Below are positions 47,070 through 59,070 of a DNA stretch of 64,000 bases, in pieces. This stretch comes from Mastigamoeba balamuthi. Taxonomy: Eukaryota > Evosea > Mastigamoebida > Mastigamoebidae. A program made the translations under genes and the position numbers. The notes under the pieces are model-generated. The model did no database searches. It saw nothing but the letters and a program-made list of their open reading frames with translations, and was not told the DNA's origin. Positions within the stretch are counted from its first letter, which is position 1, and every line of letters begins with the position of its first letter. The DNA lies in contig CACRSC010000010.1 of NCBI GenBank assembly GCA_902651635.1, forward strand, positions 587,993 through 651,992, given 5' to 3'.

Positions 47070-49775
47070 ATGAAGATCGCGGCAGTGATGATCGCTGCCC
47101 TGGCCGTGGGCGCCCTGGCCTGCGACGACCGCTGCCAGTGGGTGCGTCGCTCCATTCCGGGGCATCCGCGTTCTCTTCTCGGGACCGGCTCTCACGACAG
47201 CCACCGCCTTGCTCCATCTCCAGGCCGCATGGAAGGCGCAGTACAGCAAGACCTACACCGCCGTTGAAGGTGCGGTCCGCGGAGCTCGGCCGCGTCGTCG
47301 CTCACAACGCTGCATGGGAGCAGAGGAGCACAGGTTCCAAGTGTTCCGGGCCAACGTCGCAAAGTACGCGAGGAGGAACGCCCAGCCCGAGCAGACCGCG
47401 GTCTACGGCCCCGACGGGTTCTCCGACCTGACCCGGGAGGAGTTCTCGGCCCTGTACCTCATGCCGGGCGGCGTCGACCACCTGAAGCGGGCGCCCGAGA
47501 GGGAGGCGCCCGAGCAGCCCCACAAGCGGGCGGACCTCCCCTCGTCGTTCGTCTCCCCCTACACGACCACTGCTCGTCAGCAGGGCACCTGCGGGTCCTG
47601 CTGTACGCCGCCCATCGCCCCCGATGCGTCCCTCGGCACCCGCGTCGTCTCACCGGCCTGGCGCAGGGGCGTTCGCGAGCGGGGCGGTCATCGAGGGCGC
47701 GCTGATCAAGGCGACGGGCACCAGGGAGTGGGTCTCGACGCAGAACATGCTCGACTGCGCCGACTACGGGGCGAGCAACTACAACGGGTGCCGGGGCTAC
47801 CGCTACGACGCGATGCTCGGAGAGATCGCGGAGAAGGGCTCCCAGGGCGGCGGCCTCATGCTCGAGAAGAACTACGGCTACACGGGGCGCATGTCGACGT
47901 GCAAGCACCGGCTCTCGGACCCGGGCGACGTCACCGTGACGAGCTACTTCACCGAGCGCATCACCGAGGCCGAGGGCAGCGGCATCTACTCGCGCCTCAT
48001 GAAGTCCGGGCCCCTGGCCGTGGCCCTCAACGCGGGCAACCTCGACGGCTACACCAAGGGCATCGTCCAGCACGACTCCAACTGCCTCTACACGGCCACG
48101 CACTACTACGGCGCGGACCACGCCGTCACCCTCGTCGGCTGGGGCGTCGAGAACGGCCACAAGTGCGCCCCCATCCCCCTCGGCCGAGCCGCAGCGCCTC
48201 ACAGGAGCCCGCGCGCGCAGGTACTGGGTCATCAAGAACTCGTGGAGCTCCAACTGGGGCGAGGCCAAGGACTTCAGGGACCTGAGCGACTCCTCGCGGG
48301 GCTACTTCCGCATCCAGCGCGGCGTGGGCGCGTGCCACCTGACCGACAGCGCCGCCAGCGGCGTCACGGTGGCCGGAAGCGCGGCCCCGTCGTCGGACGG
48401 CCCGCATCCCTGCGTGCCGCGGCCCAAGTCCAAGGCCTGCGGGACGCGCAAGTGCGGGGCCGTCGACAACGGCTGCGGGAACCCCATCACCTGCGGCTAC
48501 TGCAGCGGCGGCGAGGTCTGCTCCGCGGGGCAGTGCAGCGTCGTCGACAACGAGGTCGACTGGGTGCAGGTCTCGCCGGCGGGCAGCTCCGACTTTGTGA
48601 TGTCCAAGTCGAGCAGCGGCGTCACGATCGAGACGTCGACGGCGACGAGCGCCGAGAAGAAGGCCATGTGGAAGACGTCGGGCCCCTGGATGAACGAGTG
48701 GTGGACGTCGTTCAGCGCCTTCGTCAAGGCCGACGCTGCCGGCGTCTTCGGGCTCGGGCTGCGCATGGGCCAGCAGGACGGCAACCTCAACGGCGTCTCG
48801 TGGAAGATCAGCGTCCCCTCGTACGACGGCAGCGCCGACTTCGCCACGGGGCACCTGCTCAAGTGCTTCTTCCGCGGCGGCAGCGACCAGTGCACGGCGG
48901 CGGCCAGCTTCTCGATACAGATGCGCGTGTGGCACAACCTGACGCTCAACTTCGGCCAGCAGATGCAGCGCGCCGACGACATCATCTCGATGCGCGTCTA
49001 CATCAACGGCCGCAACGTGCTGGGCAACTCGTACCACGGCATCTCGCGCTCGGTCTACCCCAGCATCGGCTCGGCGTTCATCGTGGCCTCGGGCGCCGGC
49101 AAGCACTTCCGCTACCCCAAGATCCGCACGCGCACGACCGTCCGCGTCGCCATGAAGTCGTGCCACACGGCCGACGAGTGGGCCGCAGAGGTCGTCCGCA
49201 TCCTGCAGGTCCCGCCGCACTTTGTCGTCGACGTGAGCGGCGCCCGCAGCTCCGGGTCCTCGTGCGGCGGCCAGGGGCAGTACGACGGCTTCAACGTGAC
49301 GCTGCTCGACTCCAACGCGACCATCGGCATCCTCGGCCAGGCCGTCGCGCCGACGCCCGCGGGCGGTGTCGACCAGCTCATGTTCTCGCACGCGCTGGCC
49401 GAGCAGCTGACGCAGACGGTCGCGGGCGGAGGGCTCGAGAACATGGGCATCGCCGGGGCCACCGCAGAGGTCGTCGCCCCGACGCTCGCAGAGGAGCTCG
49501 TCGCCAGCACGATCGTCGCCGCGGGGACCGGCGCCGCGCTGTCGACGGGAGCCATCGTCGGCATTGCCGTCGGAGGCGCTGCAGCCGTGGCCGTGGGCGC
49601 AGCGGCTGTCGGGGCCGGCGTCTACGTTGTGGCCAAGCGGAAGGGCCGCGACTCGCAGGGCGAGAGCGACGACGGCAAGCAGAGCAAGAAGAAGGCTCCC
49701 AGCGGCGTCGACGTGATGTCCAACACGAGTCAGCACCAGAGCATCACGGGCCGCGCCCCGCCTGTGAGCGTGTAG
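47070..49775 (+). CDS. Papain-family protease fused to a large ectodomain and membrane anchor
   Basis: Start ATG 47070. Exons: 47070-47141, about 47221-47269, 47324 to about 47603, about 47667-48163, about 48220-49775. Signal peptide, propeptide (YSKTYT, FQVFRANVAKYARRN, SDLTREEF) and catalytic domain (QQGTCGSCWAF, DHAVTLVGWG, IKNSWSSNWGE) resemble the two tandem copies at 19-23 kb. Instead of stopping after GVTVAGSA it continues about 470 residues: a Cys-rich knot (CGTRKCGAVDNGCGNPITCGYC), a beta-rich domain (NEVDWVQVSPAG, FGLGLRMGQQDG, FSIQMRVWHNLTLNFG, MRVYINGR), an alpha/beta module (ADEWAAEVVRILQVPPHFVVDV), one helix (GAIVGIAVGGAAAVAVGAAAVGAGVYVV) and a basic, Ser/Lys-rich tail. It is predicted to be a type I surface or endosomal protease. 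Intron 2 uses GT. Confidence 0.9.
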
Positions 49776-51264
49776 GGCGGCAGACGCCCAGCCCGATATC
49801 CCTTCGCTGGGCTGAAGCTCCCGCACTTGTTGTTGTCTGAGAAGAACCAGAGAGACCACACCAGGAAGACAACCACCGGCAGATCACAACAACGCTGTGT
49901 GTAAAGTCAAGAGTGGGGGGCAACGTGACTGTCTGACCGGCGACTCGTCATCCTGTTGTTCGTAGATGATGGCCCTCAGGCACCTCGGCCCTGTCCGCGA
50001 CAAGGGTTTTGCCCCATGTCCAAAATATCCACGACCTGGATTTTTCAGCACGCATGCAGTGGTCGTATGCGGAGAAGATGAAATGTCGTGCCTTAAGGTG
50101 CTGCCGGGGCACAAGAAGGGGCTCGGTGGTGGCCACGGTGCACTCTGTGAAGGTACTGGAAGGGACTGACTGTGGCAGCAGTGGCATCTGCGGTGCTGGC
50201 TGCCGGTCTTCAGAAACGTGTGGGGCCTCATCGTACAAGCTCCAGCAGTTCACACACACAGTTTCCTTCCGATGCTTAGCAAGAGTTCCTTTTCCTGGTC
50301 GCCTCATTCAGTCGGAAATGTCAAGCATGTTGCTTCACCACTTCCCATTCTTTGAGGATTGTATCATACAGAAGACATACTCCACCCCAGTGACACTCTC
50401 CCTGGACCATCCACTGGTCCCGATGTGGTCTCGCAGACTCCTCCAACCCTTCTCCAAGAGGAATCTGGGGGGATTATCACCCACCAGCTCCGGGGCAGAG
50501 CTCATGCGAGAGCAATGAGCTTCAAAAGATGTCTGGCCTAGAAATGATAAACCGACATTCTCTCATTCCTGGCTTTTTTGTTGAGGTAGGCAGTGTTTAC
50601 CACTTGCCTCCCATGGAGTGCAATGGCCTGATTTGGGCTTCACTGCAGTGACAACAGGGAAACCCAATCATCAACACCCTACTCTGCTATAGGTGGCACA
50701 ATCCCAGGGGAACCGGAGTTGGTCTGTCCGATTTGATCTGCGCAGGAACGGGGAGAGCTGATCAGTCGGGGGTGGCGGACCTCCCTCAGAGGCGGCTCGA
50801 GAAATCGGCAACACGAGATCGCGATTACGCGACTCTCGGCAAGCGTTCTGATCACAGAGATCGTTTAGCGGCACCATACAGCCCAGTTCCCAGCCGCCGG
50901 GTCGTGGACCTGGGGCTGGTGTTATCCCACAGGCCCCGAGTGTGCCGCCCCTCTCTGGTCACCCGGGGCCCCCTGCGGGGCCGACTGTGGGTGGGGGGAT
51001 CCCGCTCTCTGACGTCAGTGGCCATACGTCAGGGGAGGAAAAAATCTGGATGGAACAGAGGGCGGTTGTTCAATCATATTCTACGCGTGTCTTTGCCGTC
51101 AACGCTCGCCTCTCCGCCCCTGCCGCCGTTGTCTGGGTGCCCCCCCGGTAGCCGGCACCCCCTCCCCCCGCGCGACCTCCCCCCGGGGCCCCTGCCGCCC
51201 GCAGCGCACCGCGTCGCGCCGGCGCAGCAGCGAGAGGAGCGAGAGATACGCGTATCTCGGGCGA
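49776..51264. other. Intergenic with a lower-GC segment, no gene assigned
   Basis: Roughly 49.85-50.7 kb has GC well below the flanks, like the island at 28-34.6 kb. It holds overlapping open frames on both strands (for example plus strand to 50518, minus strand 50307-49948), but no motif or splice structure decides between them. It may be a decayed fragment of island-type sequence. From 50.75 kb composition returns to GC-rich, leading to the RhoGAP gene. Confidence 0.4.
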
Positions 51265-54118
51265 ATGAGCAGCGCAGAGCACTCGCTGGTCCGCCCCCCT
51301 CCCACCCCCTTCTTCACCCGCGCACCCCCCGCCCCGCTGACGAGGGTCGCCCGAGGGCAGAAGCTGTGGCGCGAGGCGTCGGACGAGCTGGAGCGCAAGT
51401 CGGCGTCGCTGCGGGACATGTGCAGGCACCTCGAGCGCCGCGCCACCGACGTCCGCCGCTACTCGATGGGCCTCCTCGAGGACTCGCGCCTGCTGCCCCC
51501 GAGCCTCTTCCCCGAGGAGAAGTGCGCCCAGACGCCCCGCACAGACGTCCTCCTGCCGCCCTCCTTTTCGCGATCCCCGTTGTTGTTGTCCCCGTTGTCC
51601 CCGTTGTCTGTCGGCGCCTGCGGTTCCCCGAGGCCCCGGCGGGGGCGGAGCACAAGCAGGGCCCCTACCGGGCGCTGGGGCGGAGGGGGAGGGGGGCTGC
51701 GGCGCCTGCTGGGGGCTGCGGCGGACGCTGCGTGTCTGCTTTTCCTTCTGTGCCGTTGTGTTTTGTTCTGTTTTGCTGCTTGAGAGCTTTGCGTTTGTTT
51801 CGCTTCCCACTGCTCCCAACGCGCTCCTCTGTCGGCTGCTGCGGCCTTGCGGAGTCCCGACTGGGGCCCTGCTGTGGGCTCTTGCTTGCTCTGCGTCGAG
51901 CCGTGGCTGCTGTGGCTGTGCTGTGGCTGCTGTTCTGTGCTGAGTGTGTGCTCTGCTGACCGCACAACGCACACTGGCAGGACGTTCAACTCGATGTGGG
52001 AGGCCATGGGCGAGTGCCACCGCGCCCAGGCACGCGCCTTTGCCACGCTGTCCGAGCGCCTGGGCGTGGAGCACGCGCAGCTCTGCTCCATCGCCGACAG
52101 CTTTGACAAAGTCCGTCTGTCCTCTCTCCTCTCCTCTGTTGTCCCCCTCGTCCCCCTCGTTCTCTTGTCCTCTTGTCCTCTTGTCCCCTCTTTCTCTTGT
52201 CCTCTTGTCCCCTCGTCCCCTCGTTTTCTCGTCCTCTTGTCCTCTTGTCCCCTCTCCCCTCCTCTTCTCTCTTGTCCTCTCGTTCTCTCGTCCCCTCGTT
52301 CTCTCGTTCTCTCGTTCTCTTGTCCTCCCGTCCCCTCGTCCCCTCGTCCCCTCACAGCTGCACGGGGGCCGTGCAGACGTCGATCGAGCTGCGGACACGC
52401 GCCGAGGCGTTCATCAGCGAGATGGCGCTGTCGCAGGCGCGGGTGGCGGAGGACAGGGCGCGGATGGATGAGCTCGTGGCCGCGTGCGAGCAGAGCGCCA
52501 AGAACGCGGCCAAGAAGAAGTCCAAGGGCGGCCAGGGCGAGACGTCGAGGCTCACCGCCGAGCTCGCAGAGCACGAGGCCCTCTACAACTCGCAGCTCGA
52601 CACCCAGCGCCAGCTCGAGGTCGCCCTCTGCTCCACCCACCTCCCGCAGTTCCTCAGGGTGCGCCCTCCCCCGCATTGGGCTCTCAATTGAATTCTGGCG
52701 GATTGAATTCAATGCGGATTCAAACAAAAATGGCTCTTGCAGGAGTTCGAGGAGATCATACAGCAGAGGAGCGAGGAGATCAAGCGGGTGTTCGTGGCGG
52801 TGACCAGCGCCGAGTCGACGTGCGCCGCGGCGCTCAACGACTCGACGGGGCGGTTCGCGTTCAGCGCGTCGTTCATGAACAAGGCCGAGGACCTGCAGGA
52901 GGTCCGCGAGAAGATCGAGAGCATCAGCGCGGCCTCGACGCTGACCCCGCGGCTCGTCTCGTCGCCGCCGGCCACGCACTCGCTGCCGGACCTGCCCCCG
53001 CGGCCGACGGCGGCAGCGCCCAAGGAGCGCGTGCGCGAGCGCAGCCTGACGGGGTCGCTGCGCGGGCTCTTCAAGGGCTACCGCAGCTCCAAGCCCCGCA
53101 GGTCGCTCTCGGTGATGCCGCCCGAGCTGCAGGCGGCGGGCGGCCCCGGCCAGCAGCAGGGCGGCCAGCAGGGCCAGGGCCCGCAGATACAGCCGCAGCA
53201 GATGTGGGGCACGCGCTTCGCCGTCGTCAAGCAGCTCATCGAGCGGACCGTCGAGCTCGGGGGCCACCGCACAGAGGGCGTCTTCCGCATCTCGCCGTCG
53301 CTGGCCGACCTCGACGTGGCCATGACGGCGCTCGACCAGACGGGCGAGATGCCGCGCACGGCGCACCTCGCGGCCACGCTGCTCAAGCGCTGGCTCGCCA
53401 CGCGCCTGCCCGAGCCCATGATCCCGCACGCGCAGTAGTGCGCAGACTCGCAATTCAATTGAATATCTGACCCCGCGGTCCGCGCAACCAACTTCGCTGC
53501 AGCATCGCGGCGATCGAGCGGGAGGAGAAGCCGCTGCAGGTCTACGACAGCATCCCGGAGCCCAACAGGTCGATGCTGCTCTACGTCGTGCGGTTCCTGC
53601 AGATGATGGCGCGGCCCGAGAACGAGGCCGTGACGATGATGGGCTCGACCAACCTCGCGACCGTCTTCGCGCCCTGCCTCATGCGCGCGCCCGTGCAGCT
53701 GCAGGCCAAGCGCAGCGACAACGCCTTTGTCTACGCGCAGAAGGAGTGCGACTTCCTCGTGCAGCTGATGGCCGACCTGCGCGCGGCCGCGGACGAGCCG
53801 GACCCCTTCGCGGCGGCGCTGCTGGCCGCCGAGGAGGGCTCGGGCCTCGCGGACGCCGACGCCGTGCGGCACGCCAAGTCGGCGTCGGAGCTGCCCTCGG
53901 GCACGGGGACGTTCCCGCGGATGGGGCACCGCAGGAGCAACGACGTGTTCGTGGGCAGGAAGAAGCGGGGCGACAGGAAGGACCTCGCGCTCGTCTCGTT
54001 TGTCGACAGCAGCGGCAGCGGCGGCAGCAACGAGAGCGTGCTGCCGCTGGACAAGCTGCCGCAGCTCGACCAGGAGGCCATCGACTCTATAGAGCAGAAG
54101 CTCGAGTCGCTCACGTAG
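51265..54118 (+). CDS. F-BAR-like plus RhoGAP protein
   Basis: Start ATG 51265. Exons: 51265 to about 51520, about 51982-52109, about 52380-52660, about 52741-53435 and about 53506-54118. N-terminal helices (EASDELERKSASLRDMCRHL, TFNSMWEAMGECHRAQARAF, RTRAEAFISEMALSQARV, EFEEIIQQRSEEIKRVF) have the length and pattern of an F-BAR dimerisation domain. After a Pro/Ser-rich and then Gln-rich linker comes a RhoGAP domain: VVKQLIERTVELGG, EGVFRISPS with the arginine finger, TLLKRWLATRLPEPMIP, STNLATVFAPCLMR. The C-terminal tail is Ser-rich and ends in an acidic helix. Such proteins curve membranes and inactivate Rho/Rac. Introns include a CT-rich minisatellite and two AT palindromes. Confidence 0.88.
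52115..52350. repeat. Pyrimidine minisatellite in RhoGAP intron
   Basis: A degenerate array of CTCTTGTCC, CCCCTCGTCC and CTCTCGTTCT units fills most of the intron between the second and third exons. All three forward frames stay open because the repeats lack stops. Confidence 0.85.
52702..52713. repeat. AT palindrome in RhoGAP intron
   Basis: ATTGAATTCAAT is a perfect 12-base palindrome in a short intron whose flanking exons are about 70% GC. A second CAATTGAATTC element lies 15 bases upstream. Confidence 0.85.
53453..53464. repeat. AT palindrome in last RhoGAP intron
   Basis: ATTCAATTGAAT, identical to the element at 13321-13332 in an intron of Rab32, within the 70-base intron 53436-53505. 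Confidence 0.88.
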
Positions 54119-54980
54119 ACACGCACGCACACCCGCAACACCCGCCGCCCAACACTGACACACTTTGTTCTTTGCTGCCGGTGGGAGATGGCGCCGGCTC
54201 TGCCCTCGCCCCACATCAGGGGCGCTGGCACAGAGCGCCTGCTGTAGATACTGCCTGCCACTTGTGAAGGGCCAGGACCAATCCATAAACGCTGACCATT
54301 CCACCACTGACTACGCTTTCCTGTTTGTTCCTGTGAGCCACCTGGCCTGTGGTATGGAGGCGTGAGCCTCCCAGGGAGTCGCCCTGTGGGCCCAGCTGCA
54401 CATGCATCGAACGTGGGTGCTAGTTTGTATTGCAGTCAGAGGAAGTGCTCCGTGTCGGTCTCGCAGTCTGGCGACAAACACCCCGCGCACGCGCCACTGC
54501 GACCACTGCAATCACGGCGAGCACGGCGCGCATGGTGGCCACAGAAAACGCAGCTACCACGGCGACAATGACCACTGTGAGCGACCAGTGCGACCACTGA
54601 GATACAGGCGGGCGTGGGCATGTAAGAACACGGTGAGCACAGCTTGACGAGCACAGAGGCCACATCAACCACAGCTACAACAGCATCCACAGCAACCACA
54701 TCAACCACATCAACCACATCAACCACATCAACCACAGCAACCACAGCTACAACAGCGACCCAAGGCAGTGGAGGAAGACTATCTAGCTGATGTTACAACA
54801 CTCTGTGCACGTGCGTGGGAAAGAAAAGAACACAGCCTCATTTAAGCAGTTGATCATGGCCCCTTGGGTCTGTTGTGCCCGTGCAGAACACTGGAATGGC
54901 CCGACCCAACAGTGGGGATTTCTGATTTCTGGCCCCTGATATTCCCCGAGATATTTGCGCATCAGTTATCAACCGACCCG
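54119..54980. other. Intergenic with AACCAC repeats
   Basis: Moderate GC spacer between RhoGAP and MATH/BTB. It contains the hexamer-type array described separately and no exon with family similarity. Confidence 0.4.
54660..54752. repeat. AACCACATC/AACCACAG short tandem array
   Basis: Nine-base units CAACCACAT and variants (CAACCACAG, CTACAACAG) are repeated about nine times. The array is open in a minus-strand frame giving a VVDVVDVV pattern, typical of a simple repeat and not of a gene. Confidence 0.85.
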
Positions 54981-56295
54981 ATGGAGACGTTGGTGAGCGC
55001 TTCCCTGAACGGGGGGGCCAGCGTGCCGTCGTGCCAGATCGCCGTGGTCGTGCGGTCGCTGACGGGGCTGTGGTCCTGCGGCCAGCCCGTCGTCTAGTGC
55101 GCAGCTGAGCTCCCAACTGCTCCCCCACTGGCAACACTACTCGTATCTCCGAACCCGACGACCCGGTGGAAAAACTGATGGGAAAAATAAAACCGAACAC
55201 TATAACACTGCGCACCACACGCAATCTCCCCCCCGCAGCCCGCCCAAGGGGGAGCCCGGGCTGCTCATGGCCGGGCACAGGTGGAGGCTGCAGCTCGTCC
55301 CCGACCGCCAGTCGCGCTGCATCTCGCTGTGGCTCGAGTACTCTGTGCGCCCCTCCGCCTGCCCCCGCTTGGCTGCAGCCCTCCCTCGCAGGCCCGCTGA
55401 GCACGAAGCACGTGGCTGTGCCACTCCTCCCTCAGGGACCCGCGGACGCCGGGCAGCACGAGGACGCGGGCTTCACGTGCCACGCGCTGTCCATCGCGAC
55501 GAGCACGACGGCGGGGCGGACGCTCTGGTCTCCCCGCCTCTGCCGGCCCCTCCCGGCCCTCGTGGCCCTCGTGGCCCCGCGCTGACCGCTGCGGGCCCTC
55601 GCAGGGAGGAGACGTGGTACGGCCCCAGCGCCTGGCGCAGCGCGGGCGACCAGCTGGGCGCCCCGTGCGCTGTCCGCCACGACGACATCGCCGCCTGCCC
55701 CGACGACGCGCTCCACGTTCGCATCCGCGTGCGCGAGCCACACGACAGCCGCGCGGCGCTCCAGCCCCCGCCGGCGGTGCCCGACAGCAGCGCCGAGGTC
55801 TGCGCCTCGCTGGGGGCGCTGCTGCGCGAGGGCTGGGCCGCGGACGTCTCTTTCGTGGTCGGCCCCTCGCGCAGGCGTTTCGCTGCGCACCGCGCGGTCC
55901 TCTGCGCCCGGTCGCCGGCGCTGCGCGCGTTGCTGTGCGCTCCTGGCGCCGCCGCCGAGGAGCTGCGCGAGGAGGAGGCCGGGGAGGAGGCGTTCGCAGC
56001 GTTCCTGGGGCTGCTGTACACCGGGAGGCTCCCCGCGGGCCTCGGGGAGGGCGACGCCCAGAGTGCGCTCGCGCTGGCCCGCAAGTACCAACTGCCGCTG
56101 TCGGCGCCCGGCCCTCGCGCTGGCCGCTGCGCCCCGGCCGCGTCTTCCCCCCCGCACAGCAGCAGCGCGGGCTCCGCAAGCCAGGACCCGGAGGATGCGT
56201 GCCAGGCGGGCCTCCTCGACGCGGAAGACGTCGAGCGACCGCTGGGCGACAAGCAACTGGCGCAGCAGAGCGGGGCTGGCGACGCGAATCAATAA
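54981..56295 (+). CDS. MATH plus BTB domain protein
   Basis: Start ATG 54981 (METLVSASLNGG). Exon 1 ends between 55069 and 55090; exon 2 starts near 55238 (PPKGEPGLLMAGHRWRLQL, ISLWLEYS) and carries the MATH core. A short third exon (about 55393-55530; EDAGFTCHALSIATSTT) and a fourth from about 55606 follow. The BTB domain begins ADVSFVVGPSRRRFAAHRAVLCARSPAL, continues EEAFAAFLGLLYTGRLP and ends ALALARKYQLP. MATH-BTB proteins are substrate adaptors of Cullin-3 ubiquitin ligases. The C-terminal tail is low-complexity. The stop codon TAA (56293-56295) lies inside an AATAAA hexamer (56291-56296). Introns after exons 1 and 2 could be shifted by a few bases. Confidence 0.8.
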
Positions 56296-56357
56296 ATGAA
56301 TCGAAGTCCGAGCGGCGCAGCTCAGGGAACCGAGGGAGAGGGGCTGTGCCCGGGCCA

Positions 56358-59070
56358 CTACTGCTTGGAGAGGGCCCTGCGCACGGTGTCGAGGAGGCTC
56401 GTGGAGGTGTAGGGCTTCTGGAGGAACTCGACCTTCTCGCCCCTGCGGAGGCGCTCGGACAGCTCCTCCCTGGGCAGCCCGCTGATGAAGACGACCGAGA
56501 GGCCGGGACGCGCCTTGCGCAGCTCGTCGTGCAGCGCGTAGCCAGACTGCCCGGGCATCTCGATGTCGACGAGCGCCGCGCGGATCCTCGCGCTGTGGCG
56601 CGCGAAGACCTCGACGGCCTCCGGGGCGCTGCGGGCCTCGACCGTCTCGAACCCGAGGTGCTGCAGCATCCGCGTCGTGATGCGCAGCACGACGGCGTCG
56701 TCGTCGACCACCAGCAGCGTCTGGCGCTGCTCGGGCGCGCCCGGCGGCGACTCGGCCTGCTGCGCGTGCGCGCGGGCCATCTCGGCGGTCGTGTCGGTGC
56801 TGCCGCGTGTGTGCGATGTCCGGTGCTCCCCCTGCGGCGCCTCGTGCGCGGCCGAGGGCACGGGGAAGTAGACGGTGAACACCGAGCCGCTGTCCGGCGC
56901 GCTGTCGATGTGCAGCGCCGCGCGGTGCGTCCGCAGGACCCCGGCGACGACTGCGAGCCCGAAGCCGCGCCCCGTGAACTTGGTCGAGAAGAACGGGTCC
57001 ATGCAGCGCCTGCGCGTCTCCGCGTCCATGCCGACGCCGTTGTCGCCGACCGAGAGCGTGACGTAGCTCGCCTCCATCTCGGCGCGCGGCGGGGCGACCT
57101 CGGAGCTCGTCAGCAGCCCCGGGAACAAGCGCAGCATCTCGGCGAAGGTCTTGCGCGCGGTGCCCGTGGCGACGACGACCTCGCCCCTGCCGCGCTGGTC
57201 CTCGGGCAGCGCCTCGATGGCCTCGCCTGCGTTGGTGGCCAGGCTGAGGATCAGGTGCCGCACGTGGTCGGGGTCCGCGCTGATGGCCGGCAGGCACTCG
57301 GCGACGCGCACGTGCAGCGCCGCCCGGCAGCACGGCACCTCGAGGAACGGGCCCAGCCCGCGCACGAGCTCCGACAGGTCGACGCGCTGCAGGCGCGCGA
57401 CGCCCTTGCCCGAGAAGAACAGCATCTTCTGGCTGAGCTCGCTGGCCTGCTCGGCCGCCTCCCTGATGTCCTCGAGGTCTGCGGGAAGGGGAGCAGAGGG
57501 CCAAGCGTGAGAGAGAGAGGAGTCAGAGGGGACGCCGCCGCACAGCCCCGGTGCTGGTGCAGGAGGCTCTGCTGGTCCGCGGGGACCGCGAGCGACTCGA
57601 GGTCGAGGAGGGCCAGAGCGCTGTTGCCCAGGATGGCCGTCAGGAAGTCTGGCACGGCGGGGTCAGAGACGTCCGCACAGGACACTGGGGAGGCGGCGGG
57701 CGCTGCGCAACTGTTGAAGCAGTGGGCGACGCCGCCGGCGAGGACGCCCAGGCCCTCGTTCCTCTGCGCCTCCATCACCCGCGCCTCAAAGTCGATCCTC
57801 AGCCGCTCCTTGTGCACGCGCTCTGCGGGGCGCCTCGAGGTGAGCCGAGACCACCAGAGAGACCCCGGGAGAGCGGCCAGAGCGACCTGTGATGTCCCTG
57901 TTGGCCACGCGGACACCGAGGTACTGCTTGTTGTGGTAGATGGCCTGGCACTGGTGCGAGATCCACACGTGCTTGCCGTCGGGCCGCACGATGCGGAAGT
58001 CCATGCTGCTGATGACGGGCAGGTCCGAGCGCAGCTGGTGGTGCTTGGACACGACCCTCCGGTCGTCGGGGTGCACGATCTCCATCAGCAGGTCCGGGTC
58101 GGCGTAGAACTCCTCCCTGCGCCTCCCGGTGATCCTCTCGCACGACGGCGACATCTGCGCGGCTCGCGTGAGGCCCCGCATGGTGCGTAGTGGACGCAGA
58201 GCGGACGTAGAGGATCCGCTTGTCCGGAGTGATCCAGAGGACCCAGTCCGAGGCGAACTCTGTGATGTTGCGGAACCTGCGCTCGGTCTCGCGGATCCGG
58301 CGCTCCCACAGGCGCTCCTGCGTGACGTCGCGCACGCGGAGCAAGTACCTGGACATGGCGCCCCTGCGCACGACCAGCGGCACCACGCGCAGCTCGAAGA
58401 CGTCCGAGCGCGCCTCGATTTCGCGGACGACCTCGCGCTCCGTCCGCGCGGCCTCGGCGACCTGCTGTGCGTGGGCAGCGGCGGCCACCGGGGGCAGCAG
58501 GTCGTAGATGCGCGCCCCAGAGGTGCTCGGCGAGGACTCGAGGAGCTTACAGGCCGCGCACTCGCTGGTCCAGTCCTGCACGTACCCGCCCTCGCCCACG
58601 ACGATGGCCGGCTGCCCCGCGGACCGCAGCAGCGCACGCCCCGCGCTCTGCTCCGCCCGCAGCGACTCGGCGCACTCGGCGTCCTCGAACACGAGCACGG
58701 CGGGGCCCCCGGGGTCTGGGGAGAGCGCGGGGTGTCGGGCAGGGGGAGCGGGAGGCCTGTGGGCGCACCGGGAGAGTTGGCCCGGACGAGGAACAGCCGC
58801 GCAGATTCCCCTGTTGCTCCGCGGGCTCGCACGGTGACGCTCAGCGACTGGCTCGCTTCGAAGAGGCGCCGCAGGGCGAGGCCCAGCGCGTCCTTGGAGT
58901 CGCAGTCGGCCGCGATATCGAGCTTGGGGGGCTGCGTGTTACCAAGAGAGCAGAGATAGGGAACGGAAGTAAACAGAGGCCGAAGTGAGCGAACGATGAA
59001 CTTCACGGGCCCGAAGTGCGACGCAAAGTCCGGGCTGACCGCTGTGACAGACCCTGGCGCCGCCCAACAT
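56358..59070 (-). CDS. Hybrid histidine kinase: PAS, HisKA, HATPase, receiver
   Basis: The proposed start is ATG 59070 with a tiny first exon, then an exon from about 58928 (PPKLDIAADCDSK), further exons from about 58700, 58160 and 57890, and the last from about 57480 to the stop at 56358. Domain order: divergent PAS-like region (QPAIVVGEGGYVQDW, SRYLLRVRDVTQERLWERRI), PAS (DWVLWITPDKRILYV, CERITGRRREEF, IVHPDDR, DFRIVRPDGKHVWI), phosphoacceptor helix LGVLAGGVAHCFN joined to N-FLTAILGNSALAL, ATPase with ATNAGEA, DNGVGM and FFSTKFTGRGFGLAVV, and a receiver with LLVVDDDA, phospho-Asp in VDIEMPG, Ser in FISG and Lys in LQKPY. No membrane helix is seen, so a soluble multistep phosphorelay sensor. 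The first exon is inferred. Confidence 0.9.

Noticed and set aside
47624-49840. The reading that runs straight through the last protease intron into a 738-codon frame
   Set aside because: It changes into an Arg/Gly-rich shadow after the intron; the spliced frame keeps the catalytic Asn and the membrane helix.
52115-52350. Open frames of Ser/Pro/Leu-rich protein in a RhoGAP intron
   Set aside because: The sequence is a pyrimidine minisatellite; the F-BAR reading continues across it only if it is removed as an intron.
54436-54744. Minus-strand frame with VVDVVDVV repeats
   Set aside because: It is the translation of the AACCACATC short tandem array.
55614-58190. An 858-codon plus-strand frame antisense to the histidine kinase
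   Set aside because: It is a GC-rich shadow: Arg/Ala/Gly-rich, and the opposite strand encodes complete ATPase and receiver motifs.
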